From NCBI GenBank assembly GCA_010435995.1, contig JAAGNR010000030.1, forward strand, positions 1 to 44,814: a DNA stretch of 44,814 nt, written 5' to 3'. The stretch's first letter is position 1. Each line of letters starts with the position of its first letter. Shown here piece after piece: positions 8,010 through 17,593 of the stretch. The notes below the pieces were generated by a model that worked only from the letters and a program-made list of their open reading frames with translations, had not been told where the DNA came from and made no database searches. This DNA is from Ferrovum sp. GTDB lineage: Bacteria > Pseudomonadota > Gammaproteobacteria > Burkholderiales > Ferrovaceae. The position numbers were made by a program, and so were the translations under genes.

Positions 8010-8915
8010 TCACGCAAGTGCCCCTTGTACTGCCAAAGAGCCGGAGCGTCCAGGAACCGTGCCCTGAATCACCGGGCAGAGGGGCAGGGCTCGCGGATCC
8101 AGTAGAGCAGCCATGTCGGCCAGGGAGCAGAAGCGGTACCCTTGACTCCGCCATCCTTCCAGAAGTTCCTGGAACACTGGGAGCAATCGCTGTCCCTCGA
8201 GTTCGGCATGAAGCGTGAAGACATGGCCGTGGGGTGGATCTTCGGCGGTGCGGGCTAAAATTGCTTGTGCCACGTTGGTGGGGTTGATGCCATCGAGACC
8301 GATCAGTTCGTCCAAAGTAGGAAGGGTTGTGGGGAGTTGCATGCAGCGTGCCGGTTGTTGATGAATCAGGGGGATGAAGGGTTGAATGCCGCGACAGTCT
8401 GACGACCAAAGAAATCCTTGTTCATCCAGCATGGCCAGAGCGTCTTCGGTCATTTGCCAGCCAGCAGCCCCGTGGACGACCGGAGACTGCCCGAAAATCC
8501 CGCGAAAGCGTTCCACGGCGAGGCGGATTTGCTGCTGGGCCCACGTTCTCGGGCGCTGGTGCAACTGGTCCTGCCAGGCGGTATGGTCCCAGGTATGGAC
8601 GCCGACTTCGAAATGGGCGGCAGCTACGGCCGTCATGATTTTGGTGCTGGATCGGCCGATGTCCGGCCCGGGAAGAAGGGTTCCGTAGAGCAGCGTTTTC
8701 AGGCCGTAGTGTTCCAGCACGGAAGTGCGTTTGACCTTGCCCAGAAATCCCTTGCGAAAGACTCGCTTGAGGGCGCGGCCAGTATGGTCGGGACCGAGGC
8801 TGAAGAGGAAGGTGGCTTGGGCCTTCTGCTGTTGCAGAAGTTTCACCAGGGCGGGAACGCCTTCGCGGGTACCGCGCAAGGTATCCACATCAATTTTGAG
8901 GGCTAAAGTTCGCAT
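8010..8915 (-). CDS. arnD: ArnD-like polysaccharide deacetylase (Ara4FN-lipid deformylase)
   Basis: NodB-type deacetylase of 301 aa. The start ALKIDVDTLRGTREGVPAL closely follows ArnD (GLRIDVDTFRGTREGVPRL), and the motifs VGVHTWDHTAWQ, SSDCRGIQPF, LPTLDELIG and FTLHAELEG occur in ArnD order. ArnD removes formyl from 4-deoxy-4-formamido-L-arabinose on undecaprenyl phosphate, a step of lipid A modification that gives resistance to cationic peptides. Metal ligands are the Asp after Ile-Asp-Val and the His of the HTWDH motif. No other arn gene is nearby. ATG 8915 is the family-consistent start; the upstream bases CTCCTCC do not form a Shine-Dalgarno. The frame extends upstream antisense to typA, which I ignore. 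Confidence 0.85.
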   Translation of the reverse strand: MRTLALKIDVDTLRGTREGVPALVKLLQQQKAQATFLFSLGPDHTGRALKRVFRKGFLGKVKRTSVLEHYGLKTLLYGTLLPGPDIGRSSTKIMTAVAAAHFEVGVHTWDHTAWQDQLHQRPRTWAQQQIRLAVERFRGIFGQSPVVHGAAGWQMTEDALAMLDEQGFLWSSDCRGIQPFIPLIHQQPARCMQLPTTLPTLDELIGLDGINPTNVAQAILARTAEDPPHGHVFTLHAELEGQRLLPVFQELLEGWRSQGYRFCSLADMAALLDPRALPLCPVIQGTVPGRSGSLAVQGALA

Positions 8916-9002
8916 GGAGGAGACTATGGACAATTTTGCGCTACTCGGCAAGTCCCCCAAGCTGATAGAATAGCGTTCTTTATTACTTTTTGGTTGAATT
9001 TC

Positions 9003-10823
9003 ATGGCTCGTCATCTGCGTAACATCGCCATCATTGCCCATGTGGACCACGGCAAAACGACTCTGGTGGACAAACTTCTGCAACAGTCGGGGACTTTTGC
9101 GGCCCATCAGCATATGACCGAACGGGTCATGGACAGCAACGATCTGGAAAAGGAGCGAGGCATTACCATCCTGGCCAAAAATTGCGCGGTGGAATATGAG
9201 GGGACCCACATCAACATCGTGGATACTCCGGGGCATGCGGACTTTGGTGGAGAAGTGGAGCGGGTGCTGTCCATGGTGGATGGAGTGCTGCTGCTGGTGG
9301 ACGCAGTGGAAGGTCCCATGCCCCAGACCCGCTTTGTGACGCGTAAAGCGTTGGCTCAGGGATTGAAACCCATCGTGGTGGTGAACAAGATCGACCGTCC
9401 GGGAGCGCGCCCGGATTGGGTCGTCAACCATACTTTCGATTTGTTCGACAAGTTGGGTGCTACCGAAGAACAACTGGATTTTCCGGTGGTGTACGCCTCT
9501 GCCTTGCAAGGATATGCGACCCTCGATCCGCAACAACCTGGGACGGATTTGCGCCCCTTGTTCGAGGCTATCCTGAAGTATGTACCGGAGCGTGCCGGTG
9601 ATGCGACCGGCGGATTGCAACTGCAAATTATTTCTTTGGACTATTCCAGTTTCGTCGGGCGAATCGGCATTGGGCGTGTGCATCGTGGGCGTATTCGTCC
9701 CGCTCAGGAAGTGGCCATCGTTGCAGGGCCGGGAGCCACACCGAAGCGTGGGCGCATCAATCAGGTGCTGGGGTTCAAAGGGTTGGAACGGACTCCCTTC
9801 GACGCTGCCGAGGCGGGAGATATCGTACTGGTGACGGGAATCGATGAACTGGGCATAGGGGTAACCCTCACCGACCCGGATCGACCCGAGGCATTACCCA
9901 TGCTGGCCGTGGACGAACCCACTTTGACCATGAATTTCCAGGTGAATACTTCCCCCTTTGCTGGTCAGGAAGGGAAATTTGTCACCAGTCGTCAGGTGCG
10001 TGAGCGCCTGGATCGGGAATTGTTGAGCAATGTGGCCTTGCGGGTTCAGGAAACCAACGATACGGATGTTTTTCTGGTCTCCGGGCGTGGCGAATTGCAT
10101 TTGACCATTTTGCTCGAAAATATGCGCCGTGAGGGTTATGAGTTGGCTGTATCCCGCCCCCGTGTGTTGTTGAAGGAAATAGATGGCGTGCGTTGCGAGC
10201 CCTTCGAAGCCTTGACCGTAGATGTGGAAGAAGCTCATCAAGGGGCGGTGATGCAGGCCCTGGGTGAGCGCCGTGGGGATTTGCAGGACATGCAATCCGA
10301 CAGCCAGGGGCGAGTCCGTCTCGATTACCATATTCCAGCCCGTGGTTTGATTGGTTTTCAGTCGGAGTTTCTGACTTTAACTCGGGGAACGGGCCTCATG
10401 AGTCACGTCTTCGACGATTATGGCCCGATGAAACCGGAAATTCCGGCCCGACGCAATGGCGTCCTGATCTCCGCAGAGCAGGGGGAGGCGGTGGCCTATG
10501 CCTTGTGGAAACTGCAGGATCGCGGGCGCATGTTTGTGGTGCCTGGGGATCGGGTCTACGAAGGGATGGTCATCGGGATTCACAGCCGGGACAATGACCT
10601 GGTGGTCAATCCCGTGCGCACCAAACAATTGACCAATATCCGGGCAGCGGGCAAGGATGAGGCGGTGATTTTGACGGCACCGGTGGCCATGACTCTGGAA
10701 TCTGCCATCGAGTTCATCGATGATGATGAACTGGTGGAAATTACGCCGCAAACCCTGCGCATTCGCAAGCGTTACCTTTCTGAAAATGAACGCAAGCGAG
10801 CCTCTCGTACCGTGGAGGGTTGA
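9003..10823 (+). CDS. typA: Ribosome-associated translational GTPase BipA/TypA
   Basis: Elongation-factor-like GTPase of 606 aa, within the 600-610 range of the family. G1 is AHVDHGKTT (12-20), the switch region has ERGITI, G3 is [11 protein letters not shown], and G4 is [17 protein letters not shown]-like domains follow, and the C-terminal RNA-binding domain ends with [15 protein letters not shown]. BipA binds the ribosome and assists 50S assembly, especially under cold or stress. A TTG nine bases upstream is in frame, but ATG 9003 fits the family. It is divergent from arnD with 87 bp between; a possible -10 (TAGAAT) is at 8966-8971 without a clear -35. No Shine-Dalgarno is evident. Confidence 0.96.
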   Translation: MARHLRNIAIIAHVDHGKTTLVDKLLQQSGTFAAHQHMTERVMDSNDLEKERGITILAKNCAVEYEGTHINIVDTPGHADFGGEVERVLSMVDGVLLLVDAVEGPMPQTRFVTRKALAQGLKPIVVVNKIDRPGARPDWVVNHTFDLFDKLGATEEQLDFPVVYASALQGYATLDPQQPGTDLRPLFEAILKYVPERAGDATGGLQLQIISLDYSSFVGRIGIGRVHRGRIRPAQEVAIVAGPGATPKRGRINQVLGFKGLERTPFDAAEAGDIVLVTGIDELGIGVTLTDPDRPEALPMLAVDEPTLTMNFQVNTSPFAGQEGKFVTSRQVRERLDRELLSNVALRVQETNDTDVFLVSGRGELHLTILLENMRREGYELAVSRPRVLLKEIDGVRCEPFEALTVDVEEAHQGAVMQALGERRGDLQDMQSDSQGRVRLDYHIPARGLIGFQSEFLTLTRGTGLMSHVFDDYGPMKPEIPARRNGVLISAEQGEAVAYALWKLQDRGRMFVVPGDRVYEGMVIGIHSRDNDLVVNPVRTKQLTNIRAAGKDEAVILTAPVAMTLESAIEFIDDDELVEITPQTLRIRKRYLSENERKRASRTVEG

Positions 10824-10847
10824 TCTGGGCTGGACAGGTGGCAGCGC

Positions 10848-10875
10848 TTGCATATTTTGTACGGATGCGTACAAT
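10848..10875 (+). promoter_or_regulatory. Sigma-70-like promoter of the RND efflux operon
   Basis: TTGCAT (10848-10853) and TACAAT (10870-10875) are separated by 16 bp and lie 29 bp before the TTG start at 10905. Both hexamers are close to consensus. The promoter sits in the short gap after typA, so the efflux operon has its own start of transcription. Confidence 0.6.
10857..10874. promoter_or_regulatory. Inverted-repeat operator overlapping the efflux promoter
   Basis: Perfect dyad TTGTAC (10857-10862), six-base spacer, GTACAA (10869-10874). It covers the spacer and the -10 hexamer. That position and size fit a dimeric repressor of TetR or MarR type, common for RND operons. No regulator gene is adjacent, so the binding protein is unknown. 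Confidence 0.5.
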
Positions 10876-10904
10876 AGAGTGTTTTAGAACGGGAGTAAAC
10901 TCGC

Positions 10905-12521
10905 TTGAAGCAGGGGCAAAGGGTACGGCAGGCACCAGGTATTCACGGCGATCTCCCGATTGCAATGCGGGTCGGGAGGGGGCTTTATCAAGCCACCGTG
11001 GTGTATGGGTTGATGCTGCTGCTCACGGGTTGTACCACCGTAGGTCCTGACTTTTCCTCGCCCCGCCCACCTGCCGAGTCTCAGGTGACGCCGGAAGCCA
11101 GTGTGCCGCGTACCGTTTCGGCCCCCGTGGCTTTGGGAGAATCTCAGGAGTTTTCTGCCACCGCCCATGCCGGTGAAGAGTGGTGGAAAGCGTATCGTTC
11201 CACGGCGTTGAATCAGGTGGTGGCTCAGGGATTGGCTCAAAATCCTACAGTGGCAGCGGCCCAAGCCTCGCTGATTCAAGCGGGCGAATATGCGGCAGCG
11301 GTGCGTGATAATCTCACCGTACCCACTGTGGACGCCCAATTGGGGCAAACTCGGGAGCGTTTGTCCACTGCAGCCTTCGGTTTACCTGGGGGCCAAGCCT
11401 ATACTTTCAGTCTGACCAATGCTTCGGTGAATGTGGCCTATCCCCTTGATGTGTTCGGCGGTAATCGGCGTCAGATCGAAGCCCTCGAAGCGCAGCATGA
11501 AATGCAGGCCCATCTCTGGCAAGCCGCGCGCGAGACTCTGATTGCCAACATCGTCACTACCGTGGTGCGCGAAGCCACCCTACGGGATCAACGGGACGCA
11601 ACAGATGCTGTGATTCAGGCCCAGACTGAAATTCTGGCATTGGCGCGGCAGCGCCAGAGTCTGGGAGCATTGTCGTCGAATGATGTGCAGGAGCCGGCAG
11701 CAGATCTGGCCTTGAGTCGGGCCACCCGCTTGTCTCTGGAGCAACAACTGGATCAGACGCGCCACCAGTTGGCCGCGTATCTGGGGCAGACACCAGCAGA
11801 ATTTCCCTTGCCCGAGTTTCATCTGGCGGATTTGCACTTGCCCCAACAACTCCCTCGTGCGGTGCCTTCGGAGTTGGTTCACCGGCGCCCCGATATTCGT
11901 GCCAGCGAAGCTCAGTGGCATCAGGCCAGTGCCAACTTGGGAGTGACTATTGCAGGGGCTTATCCCGCAGTCAATCTTACCGGCAGTATGGGGGCCATGG
12001 CTTTGACCCCGGGAACATTATTCAATGCGGCTTCTTCGGTGTGGAGTTTGGGTGCTGGGGTGGTTCAGCCGCTATTTCATGGAGGAGCTCTGGCCGCCGA
12101 AAAGCGCGGTGCTGAGGCAGCGCTTCAGGCCGCAGCGGCCCAATATCGAAAAACCGTGGTAGAAGCTTTCCGCTCCGTGGCCGATGTGTTGCGTGCTCTG
12201 GACCATGATGCATCGACACTGGTTGTGGAACAGGAAGCGGCCGATGCCCATCAACAATCCTTAGACCTGGCAGATCATCAATACGCCGTGGGTGGGGTCA
12301 GTTATCTGACGGTGCTGAATGCCCGGGTTCAGAGTGGGCTGGCGCATCAGGGAGTGGCTCAGGCTCAAGGTGGGCGTCTGGCGGATACCGCTGCATTTTA
12401 TCTGGCATTGGGGGGGGAATCACCGTCTGGTTCATCTGTTCCGGAATCATCCGAGACGGGCACCCCCTCTGGTCCGTTGTCAACCCGGTCTTCGGACCCT
12501 GCTGTTTCTGCTTTGCGGTGA
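10905..12521 (+). CDS. Outer-membrane efflux lipoprotein (NodT/OprM family)
   Basis: TolC-like outer-membrane channel of 538 aa. The signal peptide has a lipobox LLTGC with the lipidated Cys at residue 43 and the following TTVGPDF typical of OprM/NodT proteins. Two outer-membrane efflux repeats follow; RRPDIRASEAQWHQASANLGVTIA and SLDLADHQYAVGGVSYLTVL are family signatures. Start TTG 10905 has GGGAG 9 bp upstream; ATG 10965 would give a shorter, equally good signal peptide. It is first in the operon with the adaptor and pump and completes a tripartite exporter. The last 40 residues are a Ser/Pro/Thr-rich tail. Confidence 0.9.
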   Translation: MKQGQRVRQAPGIHGDLPIAMRVGRGLYQATVVYGLMLLLTGCTTVGPDFSSPRPPAESQVTPEASVPRTVSAPVALGESQEFSATAHAGEEWWKAYRSTALNQVVAQGLAQNPTVAAAQASLIQAGEYAAAVRDNLTVPTVDAQLGQTRERLSTAAFGLPGGQAYTFSLTNASVNVAYPLDVFGGNRRQIEALEAQHEMQAHLWQAARETLIANIVTTVVREATLRDQRDATDAVIQAQTEILALARQRQSLGALSSNDVQEPAADLALSRATRLSLEQQLDQTRHQLAAYLGQTPAEFPLPEFHLADLHLPQQLPRAVPSELVHRRPDIRASEAQWHQASANLGVTIAGAYPAVNLTGSMGAMALTPGTLFNAASSVWSLGAGVVQPLFHGGALAAEKRGAEAALQAAAAQYRKTVVEAFRSVADVLRALDHDASTLVVEQEAADAHQQSLDLADHQYAVGGVSYLTVLNARVQSGLAHQGVAQAQGGRLADTAAFYLALGGESPSGSSVPESSETGTPSGPLSTRSSDPAVSALR

Positions 12522-12527
12522 TTATTC

Positions 12528-13673
12528 ATGACGACCGATCGTACTCCTTCTTTTAAAAAACGCCTGATACTCATGGCGGTGCTCATGGGGTTGCTGGTGG
12601 CCGGATTGGTGGGTTTCAATCTGTTCAAGATGACCATGATGAAAAAGTATCTCGGGCAGGCCGCTCACCCCCCCCAGAGTGTGACCACCCAAATCCTGCG
12701 GCGCACGTTATGGGAACCTTCCTTTGATACCGTAGGTGCTTTGCGTGCGGCGCGAGGGGTGGATATCAGCGTGGAAGTGCCGGGAATGGTGCGGCATATG
12801 GCTTTCCAGGCAGGAGATCGGGTTCAGAAAGGGCAGACTTTAGTGGAGATGGTGGATGATGCAGAGCGCGCTGCGGTGGCATCACAGGAAGCTGGGCTGA
12901 AATTGGCGCGGTTGACATTGACGCGGGATGAAGCCCAATTTGCTCTTCATGCCATCAGCCAGGCGCAGTTGGAAGCTGATCGGGCCGATGTGGATGGGCG
13001 TGTAGCGCAACTCGAACAGCAACGGGCGCTTTTGGCAAAAAAAATCATCGTGGCTCCCTTTGCCGGACAGATGGGAATTACTACGATCAATCCGGGACAA
13101 TATCTCAATCCAGGAGATAAGATTGCCACGTTGCAAACCGTAGATCAGTTGCTGGTGGATTTTAATGTGCCGCAACAATATTTGAGCCACCTGAAAAATG
13201 GCCAAGTCGTGCATCTGACCTTTGAAGCTTGGCCCCAGCGCTCGTTCCATGCACGGGTGGTGGCTCATAATCCACAGGTGGATGCGGCAACCCGCAATAT
13301 TCTGGTGGAAGCGCGCCTTGATCCGGTCAAGGGCGGAGAACTCCTTCCTGGAACCTTTGGCCATATCGTCTGGGACTATGGCCAAGCCGAAGAGAGGTTG
13401 ACCTTGCCTCAGGCGGCGATTGCTTTCAATCCCTATGGATCCACGGTGTTCGTGGTTCACCATGACTCTTCGGGGACCCACCCCAAAGCACAACAGGTGT
13501 TCATCACCACGGGTGACACTCGTGGTGATCAGGTGGTGGTGCTGACGGGTCTCAAGGAGGGCGAAGAAGTAGTGACCAGTGGTCAGCTCAAGCTTACCTC
13601 TGGGAGCCCCGTTGCCATCAGTCACGATGCCAGTCCTCCGGGAGACTCTGCTCCCACTCCTCAAGAACAGTAA
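12528..13673 (+). CDS. RND efflux periplasmic adaptor (membrane fusion protein)
   Basis: HlyD/AcrA-type adaptor of 381 aa. One N-terminal membrane helix (about 11-33) anchors it. The lipoyl half-motif GALRAARGVDISVEVPG and its partner APFAGQMGITTINPGQYL flank a short alpha-hairpin. Beta-barrel and membrane-proximal domains end with VLTGLKEGEEVVTSGQLKL. It begins 6 bp after the outer-membrane gene and ends 12 bp before the pump gene, so the three are one operon. It lacks a lipobox, unlike AcrA, so it is held by the helix. Substrates are not deducible. Confidence 0.92.
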   Translation: MTTDRTPSFKKRLILMAVLMGLLVAGLVGFNLFKMTMMKKYLGQAAHPPQSVTTQILRRTLWEPSFDTVGALRAARGVDISVEVPGMVRHMAFQAGDRVQKGQTLVEMVDDAERAAVASQEAGLKLARLTLTRDEAQFALHAISQAQLEADRADVDGRVAQLEQQRALLAKKIIVAPFAGQMGITTINPGQYLNPGDKIATLQTVDQLLVDFNVPQQYLSHLKNGQVVHLTFEAWPQRSFHARVVAHNPQVDAATRNILVEARLDPVKGGELLPGTFGHIVWDYGQAEERLTLPQAAIAFNPYGSTVFVVHHDSSGTHPKAQQVFITTGDTRGDQVVVLTGLKEGEEVVTSGQLKLTSGSPVAISHDASPPGDSAPTPQEQ

Positions 13674-13685
13674 AAGGCGTCATCC

Positions 13686-16600
13686 ATGCGTTTTACCGAT
13701 CTCTTTTTGCGTCGTCCCGTGCTTGCTACGGTGGTGAACCTGATCATTCTGGTGCTGGGGCTGCGTGCCTTGTTCGGCTTGCCGGTGAGTCAATATCCCC
13801 GCACCCAGAATGCGGTGGTGACCATTTCCACCAGTTACTACGGCGCAGATGCCCAAACTGTAGCGGGGTTCATTACTCAGCCCCTGGAAGCCGCTATTGC
13901 TCAGGCGCAGGGAATCGATTACCTCTCTTCCAACAGCTTAATGGGATCTTCGGTCATCATGGCGACCTTGCGGCTGAATTATGATGCCAGCCGGGCCTTG
14001 ACGGAAATCAATACCCAGGTCAATTCGGTGCGTAACCAGCTGCCTCCCCAGGCCCAACAGCCTGTCCTGTCGGTGCAGGTGGGGCAGACCGTGGATACCA
14101 TGTACATGGGGTTTTACAGCGATACTTTGCCCACCAGCAATGTAACCGATTTTCTGTTGCGCGAAGTGAAACCTACCCTGGATTCTATTGACGGGGTACA
14201 AACGGCAGAATTGTTGGGCGCGCGCAATTTTGCCTTGCGTGCCTGGCTGGATCAGACCCGAATGGCCGCCAATGGGGTGACGGCGGCGGATGTGAGCGCG
14301 GCTCTGGCTGCCAATAATTACTTGGCGTCTACTGGTGCTTCCAAGGGGCAAGCGGTGACGGTAGATCTGACGGCAGGAACAGACCTACACTCCGTGGCGG
14401 ATTTCAAACGGTTGGTGGTGAAGCAGAAGAACATGGCATTGGTGCGCCTCGAAGATGTGGCAGAAGTCACTCTGGGGTCAGACAACTATGATTTCAATGT
14501 GGCCTTTGACGGAAAGAAGTCAGTATTCATCGGAATCAAGGTAGCGCCCAATGCCAATGTGTTGGAAGTGGCCCAACGGGTGCGTAAGGCTTTCCCCGCA
14601 CTGCAGGCCAAACTGCCCACCGGTTTGACGGGAGATATCGTTTACGATTCCACGGAATATATCACTTCCGCCATCCACGAAGTCGCCAAAACGCTGCTGG
14701 AAGCATTGGCTATCGTGACGGCGGTCATCTTCCTGTTCCTGGGTCGTGCCCGAGCGGTGGTGATTCCTGTAGTCACCCTCCCCCTATCGCTGGTGGGGAC
14801 CTTCCTGATCATGCTGATGCTGGGCTATTCCATCAATCTTTTGACTTTGCTGGCGTTGGTGCTGGCTATTGGTCTGGTAGTGGATGATGCCATCATCGTG
14901 GTAGAGAATGTGGAGCGGCATCAACGGGAGGGAAAAACGGCTCGCGAAGCCGCTAAGTTGGCAGCCCGAGAACTGGCCGGACCGATTCTGGCGATGACCG
15001 TAGTTCTGGTGGCGGTGTATATCCCCATCGGCTTTCAGGGAGGATTGACGGGGGCCTTGTTTACCGAGTTTGCGTTTACCCTGGCAGGAGCCGTCACGGT
15101 CTCCGGAGTAGTGGCGTTGACCTTGTCGCCTGTGATGTGTGCGCACTTTTTGGCGAATGCTGCGCCTCCCAAGGGCATCATGGCCCGTCTGGAACGAGGA
15201 CTGGATCGGCTCCATGAAGGTTATCGGCGTGTGCTGACCAGCGCTTTGGAAACCAGTTCGGTGCTGGTTATCATGGGGTTTTTGTTTCTCGGGGTGACGG
15301 TTTACCTGTTCATGACTTCGGCGCGGGAACTCGCCCCCCAGGAAGATCAGGGCATTGTATTGTACTCCATGATCGGCCCCCCCAATGTGACATCCGATGA
15401 AATTCTGCGCAGCGCTCAAGCGTTGCACCGGATTGCCAAAGCCGAACCGGAATTTGCCCAGATGTTCCAGATTACCGGGGCGCCAGTGATCAATCAGGGC
15501 ATCGGAGGGGTGGTATTCAAACCTTGGGATCAACGTACCCGTAGTTCGGAACAATTGCAAAAAGATTTGCAGGGACGATGGGCTCAGGTCCCTGGTGTGC
15601 GTGTGGCTGCGTTTCAGTTTCCCCCTCTTCCTGGAACCCAGGGTTTGCCGGTGCAGTTTGTCATCAGTACTACGGAGTCCTTTGGCCGTCTCGACGAAGT
15701 GGCCCAGAAAGTCTTGGCGCGGGCACGTCAGAGCGGGATGTTCTTTTTTGTGGACGCCGACCTGAAGCTGGATAAACCCCAGTCGCGCTTTGTCGTTGAT
15801 AGAGATATGACGGCCAGCATGGGGCTGACCGAACAGGATGTGGGGAATACCCTGGGAGCTTCCCTATCGGGGGACTACATCAATTACTTTTCCATGGACG
15901 GTCGTTCCTACCGTGTGATTCCTCAAGTCAAGCAAGTGGATCGCCTCAATCCATCGCAGGTACCTGGCTATTACCTTCATACCCCGGACGGCAATCTCTT
16001 TGCGGCGGGGACTTTAGGGCACTTACAACAGCGGGTGGTGCCGGAAACCGTGAGTCATTTCCAGCAACTCAATGCCACCACCATCGCGGGTGTGGCGACG
16101 CCTATGGTTTCACAGGGTCAGGTGTTGGCTTTCCTCAAAAAGACCCTGGAGGAAGTCGCTCCCACGGGGTATACCGTGGACTACTCGGGAGCCTCGCGCC
16201 AATTCATGAGTGAATCGGGGAGCTTTGCCGTCACTCTGTTGTTTGCCGTATTGATGGTGTTTCTGGTGTTGGCTGCCTTATTTGAGAGTTTCCGTGATCC
16301 ACTCATCATTCTAATTTCCATTCCCATGGCTCTGTTTGGGGCGCTATTGCTGATCAATCTGGGGGGTTCCAGCCTGAATATTTATACTCAGGTGGGATTG
16401 GTGACCCTCATGGGGTTGATCAGCAAGCACGGGATCCTCATCGTCCAGTTTGCCAATGAGTTGCAGCGTGAAGGTCGCGCCAAACGTGAAGCCATCATCG
16501 ATGCGGCGGGCATTCGTATGCGCCCCATATTGATGACCACGGCAGCCATGGTGCTCGGAGTTTTGCCCTTGGTTCTGGCCTCCGGAGCTGGAGCTGCAGG

Positions 16601-16727
16601 GCGGCGGGCCATGGGATTGGTGATTTTCTCTGGCCTGTCTATTGGAACACTCTTCACCCTGTTTGTGGTGCCGGCCATGTATCTGCTGTTGGCACGGGTA
16701 CGCAGTGCAGGAGATAATACGGACTGA
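13686..16727 (+). CDS. RND multidrug efflux pump, HAE-1 family
   Basis: Inner-membrane proton-driven exporter of 1013 aa. The start MRFTDLFLRRPVLATVVN, the paired acidic residues Asp400-Asp401 in VVDDAIIVVENVERH (transmembrane helix 4) and the second half-repeat with LLINLGGSSLNIYTQVG and GIRMRPILMTTAAMVLGVLPLVLASGAG are classical HAE-1 features. Two large periplasmic loops follow helices 1 and 7. It is a little shorter than AcrB (1049). The lack of two different pump genes argues against the heteromeric MdtBC type. Together with the two upstream genes it forms a complete tripartite pump, probably for drugs, solvents or other hydrophobic compounds. Confidence 0.93.
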   Translation: MRFTDLFLRRPVLATVVNLIILVLGLRALFGLPVSQYPRTQNAVVTISTSYYGADAQTVAGFITQPLEAAIAQAQGIDYLSSNSLMGSSVIMATLRLNYDASRALTEINTQVNSVRNQLPPQAQQPVLSVQVGQTVDTMYMGFYSDTLPTSNVTDFLLREVKPTLDSIDGVQTAELLGARNFALRAWLDQTRMAANGVTAADVSAALAANNYLASTGASKGQAVTVDLTAGTDLHSVADFKRLVVKQKNMALVRLEDVAEVTLGSDNYDFNVAFDGKKSVFIGIKVAPNANVLEVAQRVRKAFPALQAKLPTGLTGDIVYDSTEYITSAIHEVAKTLLEALAIVTAVIFLFLGRARAVVIPVVTLPLSLVGTFLIMLMLGYSINLLTLLALVLAIGLVVDDAIIVVENVERHQREGKTAREAAKLAARELAGPILAMTVVLVAVYIPIGFQGGLTGALFTEFAFTLAGAVTVSGVVALTLSPVMCAHFLANAAPPKGIMARLERGLDRLHEGYRRVLTSALETSSVLVIMGFLFLGVTVYLFMTSARELAPQEDQGIVLYSMIGPPNVTSDEILRSAQALHRIAKAEPEFAQMFQITGAPVINQGIGGVVFKPWDQRTRSSEQLQKDLQGRWAQVPGVRVAAFQFPPLPGTQGLPVQFVISTTESFGRLDEVAQKVLARARQSGMFFFVDADLKLDKPQSRFVVDRDMTASMGLTEQDVGNTLGASLSGDYINYFSMDGRSYRVIPQVKQVDRLNPSQVPGYYLHTPDGNLFAAGTLGHLQQRVVPETVSHFQQLNATTIAGVATPMVSQGQVLAFLKKTLEEVAPTGYTVDYSGASRQFMSESGSFAVTLLFAVLMVFLVLAALFESFRDPLIILISIPMALFGALLLINLGGSSLNIYTQVGLVTLMGLISKHGILIVQFANELQREGRAKREAIIDAAGIRMRPILMTTAAMVLGVLPLVLASGAGAAGRRAMGLVIFSGLSIGTLFTLFVVPAMYLLLARVRSAGDNTD

Positions 16728-16736
16728 AGCGGGGGG

Positions 16737-17513
16737 TCAGCGTTCGACGAAGGCGCGTTCGATGACGAAATCGCCGGGTTCACCCACCCCACCGGAAATT
16801 TTTAATCCCCGTTCCGTCAGCAATGCCGAGATGTCTTTGAGCATTCCTGGGCTGCCACAGATCATGGCGCGATCCACTGCAGGGTCGAGGGGGGGCAACC
16901 CTACATCGGAGAACAGTTTGCCGTTTTCAATGAGGGTGGTGATACGTCCCGTGGTTTCAAATTCTTCGCGGGTCACGGTGGGGTAGTACACCAGTTTCTG
17001 CCGGACTTCCTCGCCAAAGTATTCGTTGGCGGGCAATTCATGCAGGATGAAATCTCGGTAAGCCAGTTCGGATACCTGGCGGACGCCGTGTACCAGAATG
17101 ATTTTATCAAAGCGTTCGTAGGTTTCGGGATCCTTGATGATGCTCATGAAAGGAGCGAGTCCGGTCCCTGTAGAGAACAGGTAGACATGCTTCCCCGGCA
17201 ATAGATCATGGGTCACCAGGGTACCGACGGGTTTTTTGCTCACCAGCAGGGAATCTCCCACTTGAATATGTTGCAAACGGGAAGTGAGAGGGCCATTGGG
17301 AACCTTGATGCTGAGAAATTCCAGATGCTCGTCGTAGTTGGCGCTGGCGATGCTGTAGGCGCGGGTCAGGGGTTTGCCATTCACTTCCAGACCAATCATG
17401 ACAAAATGACCGTTTTCAAAGCGTAAACCAGGATCACGGGTGGTGGTGAAACTGAACAGGGTGTCGTTCCAGTGATGGACGGAAAGAATTTTTTCGGTAC
17501 TGTAAGCGGCCAT
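16737..17513 (-). CDS. fpr: Ferredoxin/flavodoxin-NADP+ reductase
   Basis: FAD enzyme of 258 aa that passes electrons between NADPH and ferredoxin or flavodoxin. The FAD-binding motif is RAYSIAS, the NADP-binding region has FSTGTGLAPFMSI, and CGSPGML is the third conserved block. The C-terminus ends VIERAFVER, the form usual in the bacterial subclass. Gene is monocistronic, convergent with the RND operon (9 bp apart) and divergent from bioF. Electron supply for biotin synthase is one possible reason for the proximity, but this is only inference. Confidence 0.93.
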   Translation of the reverse strand: MAAYSTEKILSVHHWNDTLFSFTTTRDPGLRFENGHFVMIGLEVNGKPLTRAYSIASANYDEHLEFLSIKVPNGPLTSRLQHIQVGDSLLVSKKPVGTLVTHDLLPGKHVYLFSTGTGLAPFMSIIKDPETYERFDKIILVHGVRQVSELAYRDFILHELPANEYFGEEVRQKLVYYPTVTREEFETTGRITTLIENGKLFSDVGLPPLDPAVDRAMICGSPGMLKDISALLTERGLKISGGVGEPGDFVIERAFVER

Positions 17514-17584
17514 GATAAAAATACAAGAGTCATTGATGAGAGGGATTATAGGCGCTCTGTGCCGGTTCCCAAAGTCGTGTCGGT

Positions 17585-17590
17585 TATAAT
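17585..17590 (+). promoter_or_regulatory. Putative -10 box for a leaderless bio operon mRNA
   Basis: A perfect TATAAT lies only 3 bp before ATG 17594 and 6 bp before ATG 17597. A start of transcription 6-7 bp downstream would fall at the ATG, giving a leaderless message; no Shine-Dalgarno is present. The -35 region (CCGGTT at 17562-17567) is weak, so this may be chance. Confidence 0.35.
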
Positions 17591-17593
17591 CTT

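Noticed and set aside
8916-9683. Long upstream extension of the arnD frame
   Set aside because: It is antisense to typA, and ArnD similarity begins exactly at ATG 8915.
14784-15560. Antisense open frame of 258 codons in the RND pump gene
   Set aside because: Shadow of the pump gene; its translation is rich in His, Gln and Arg without any domain.
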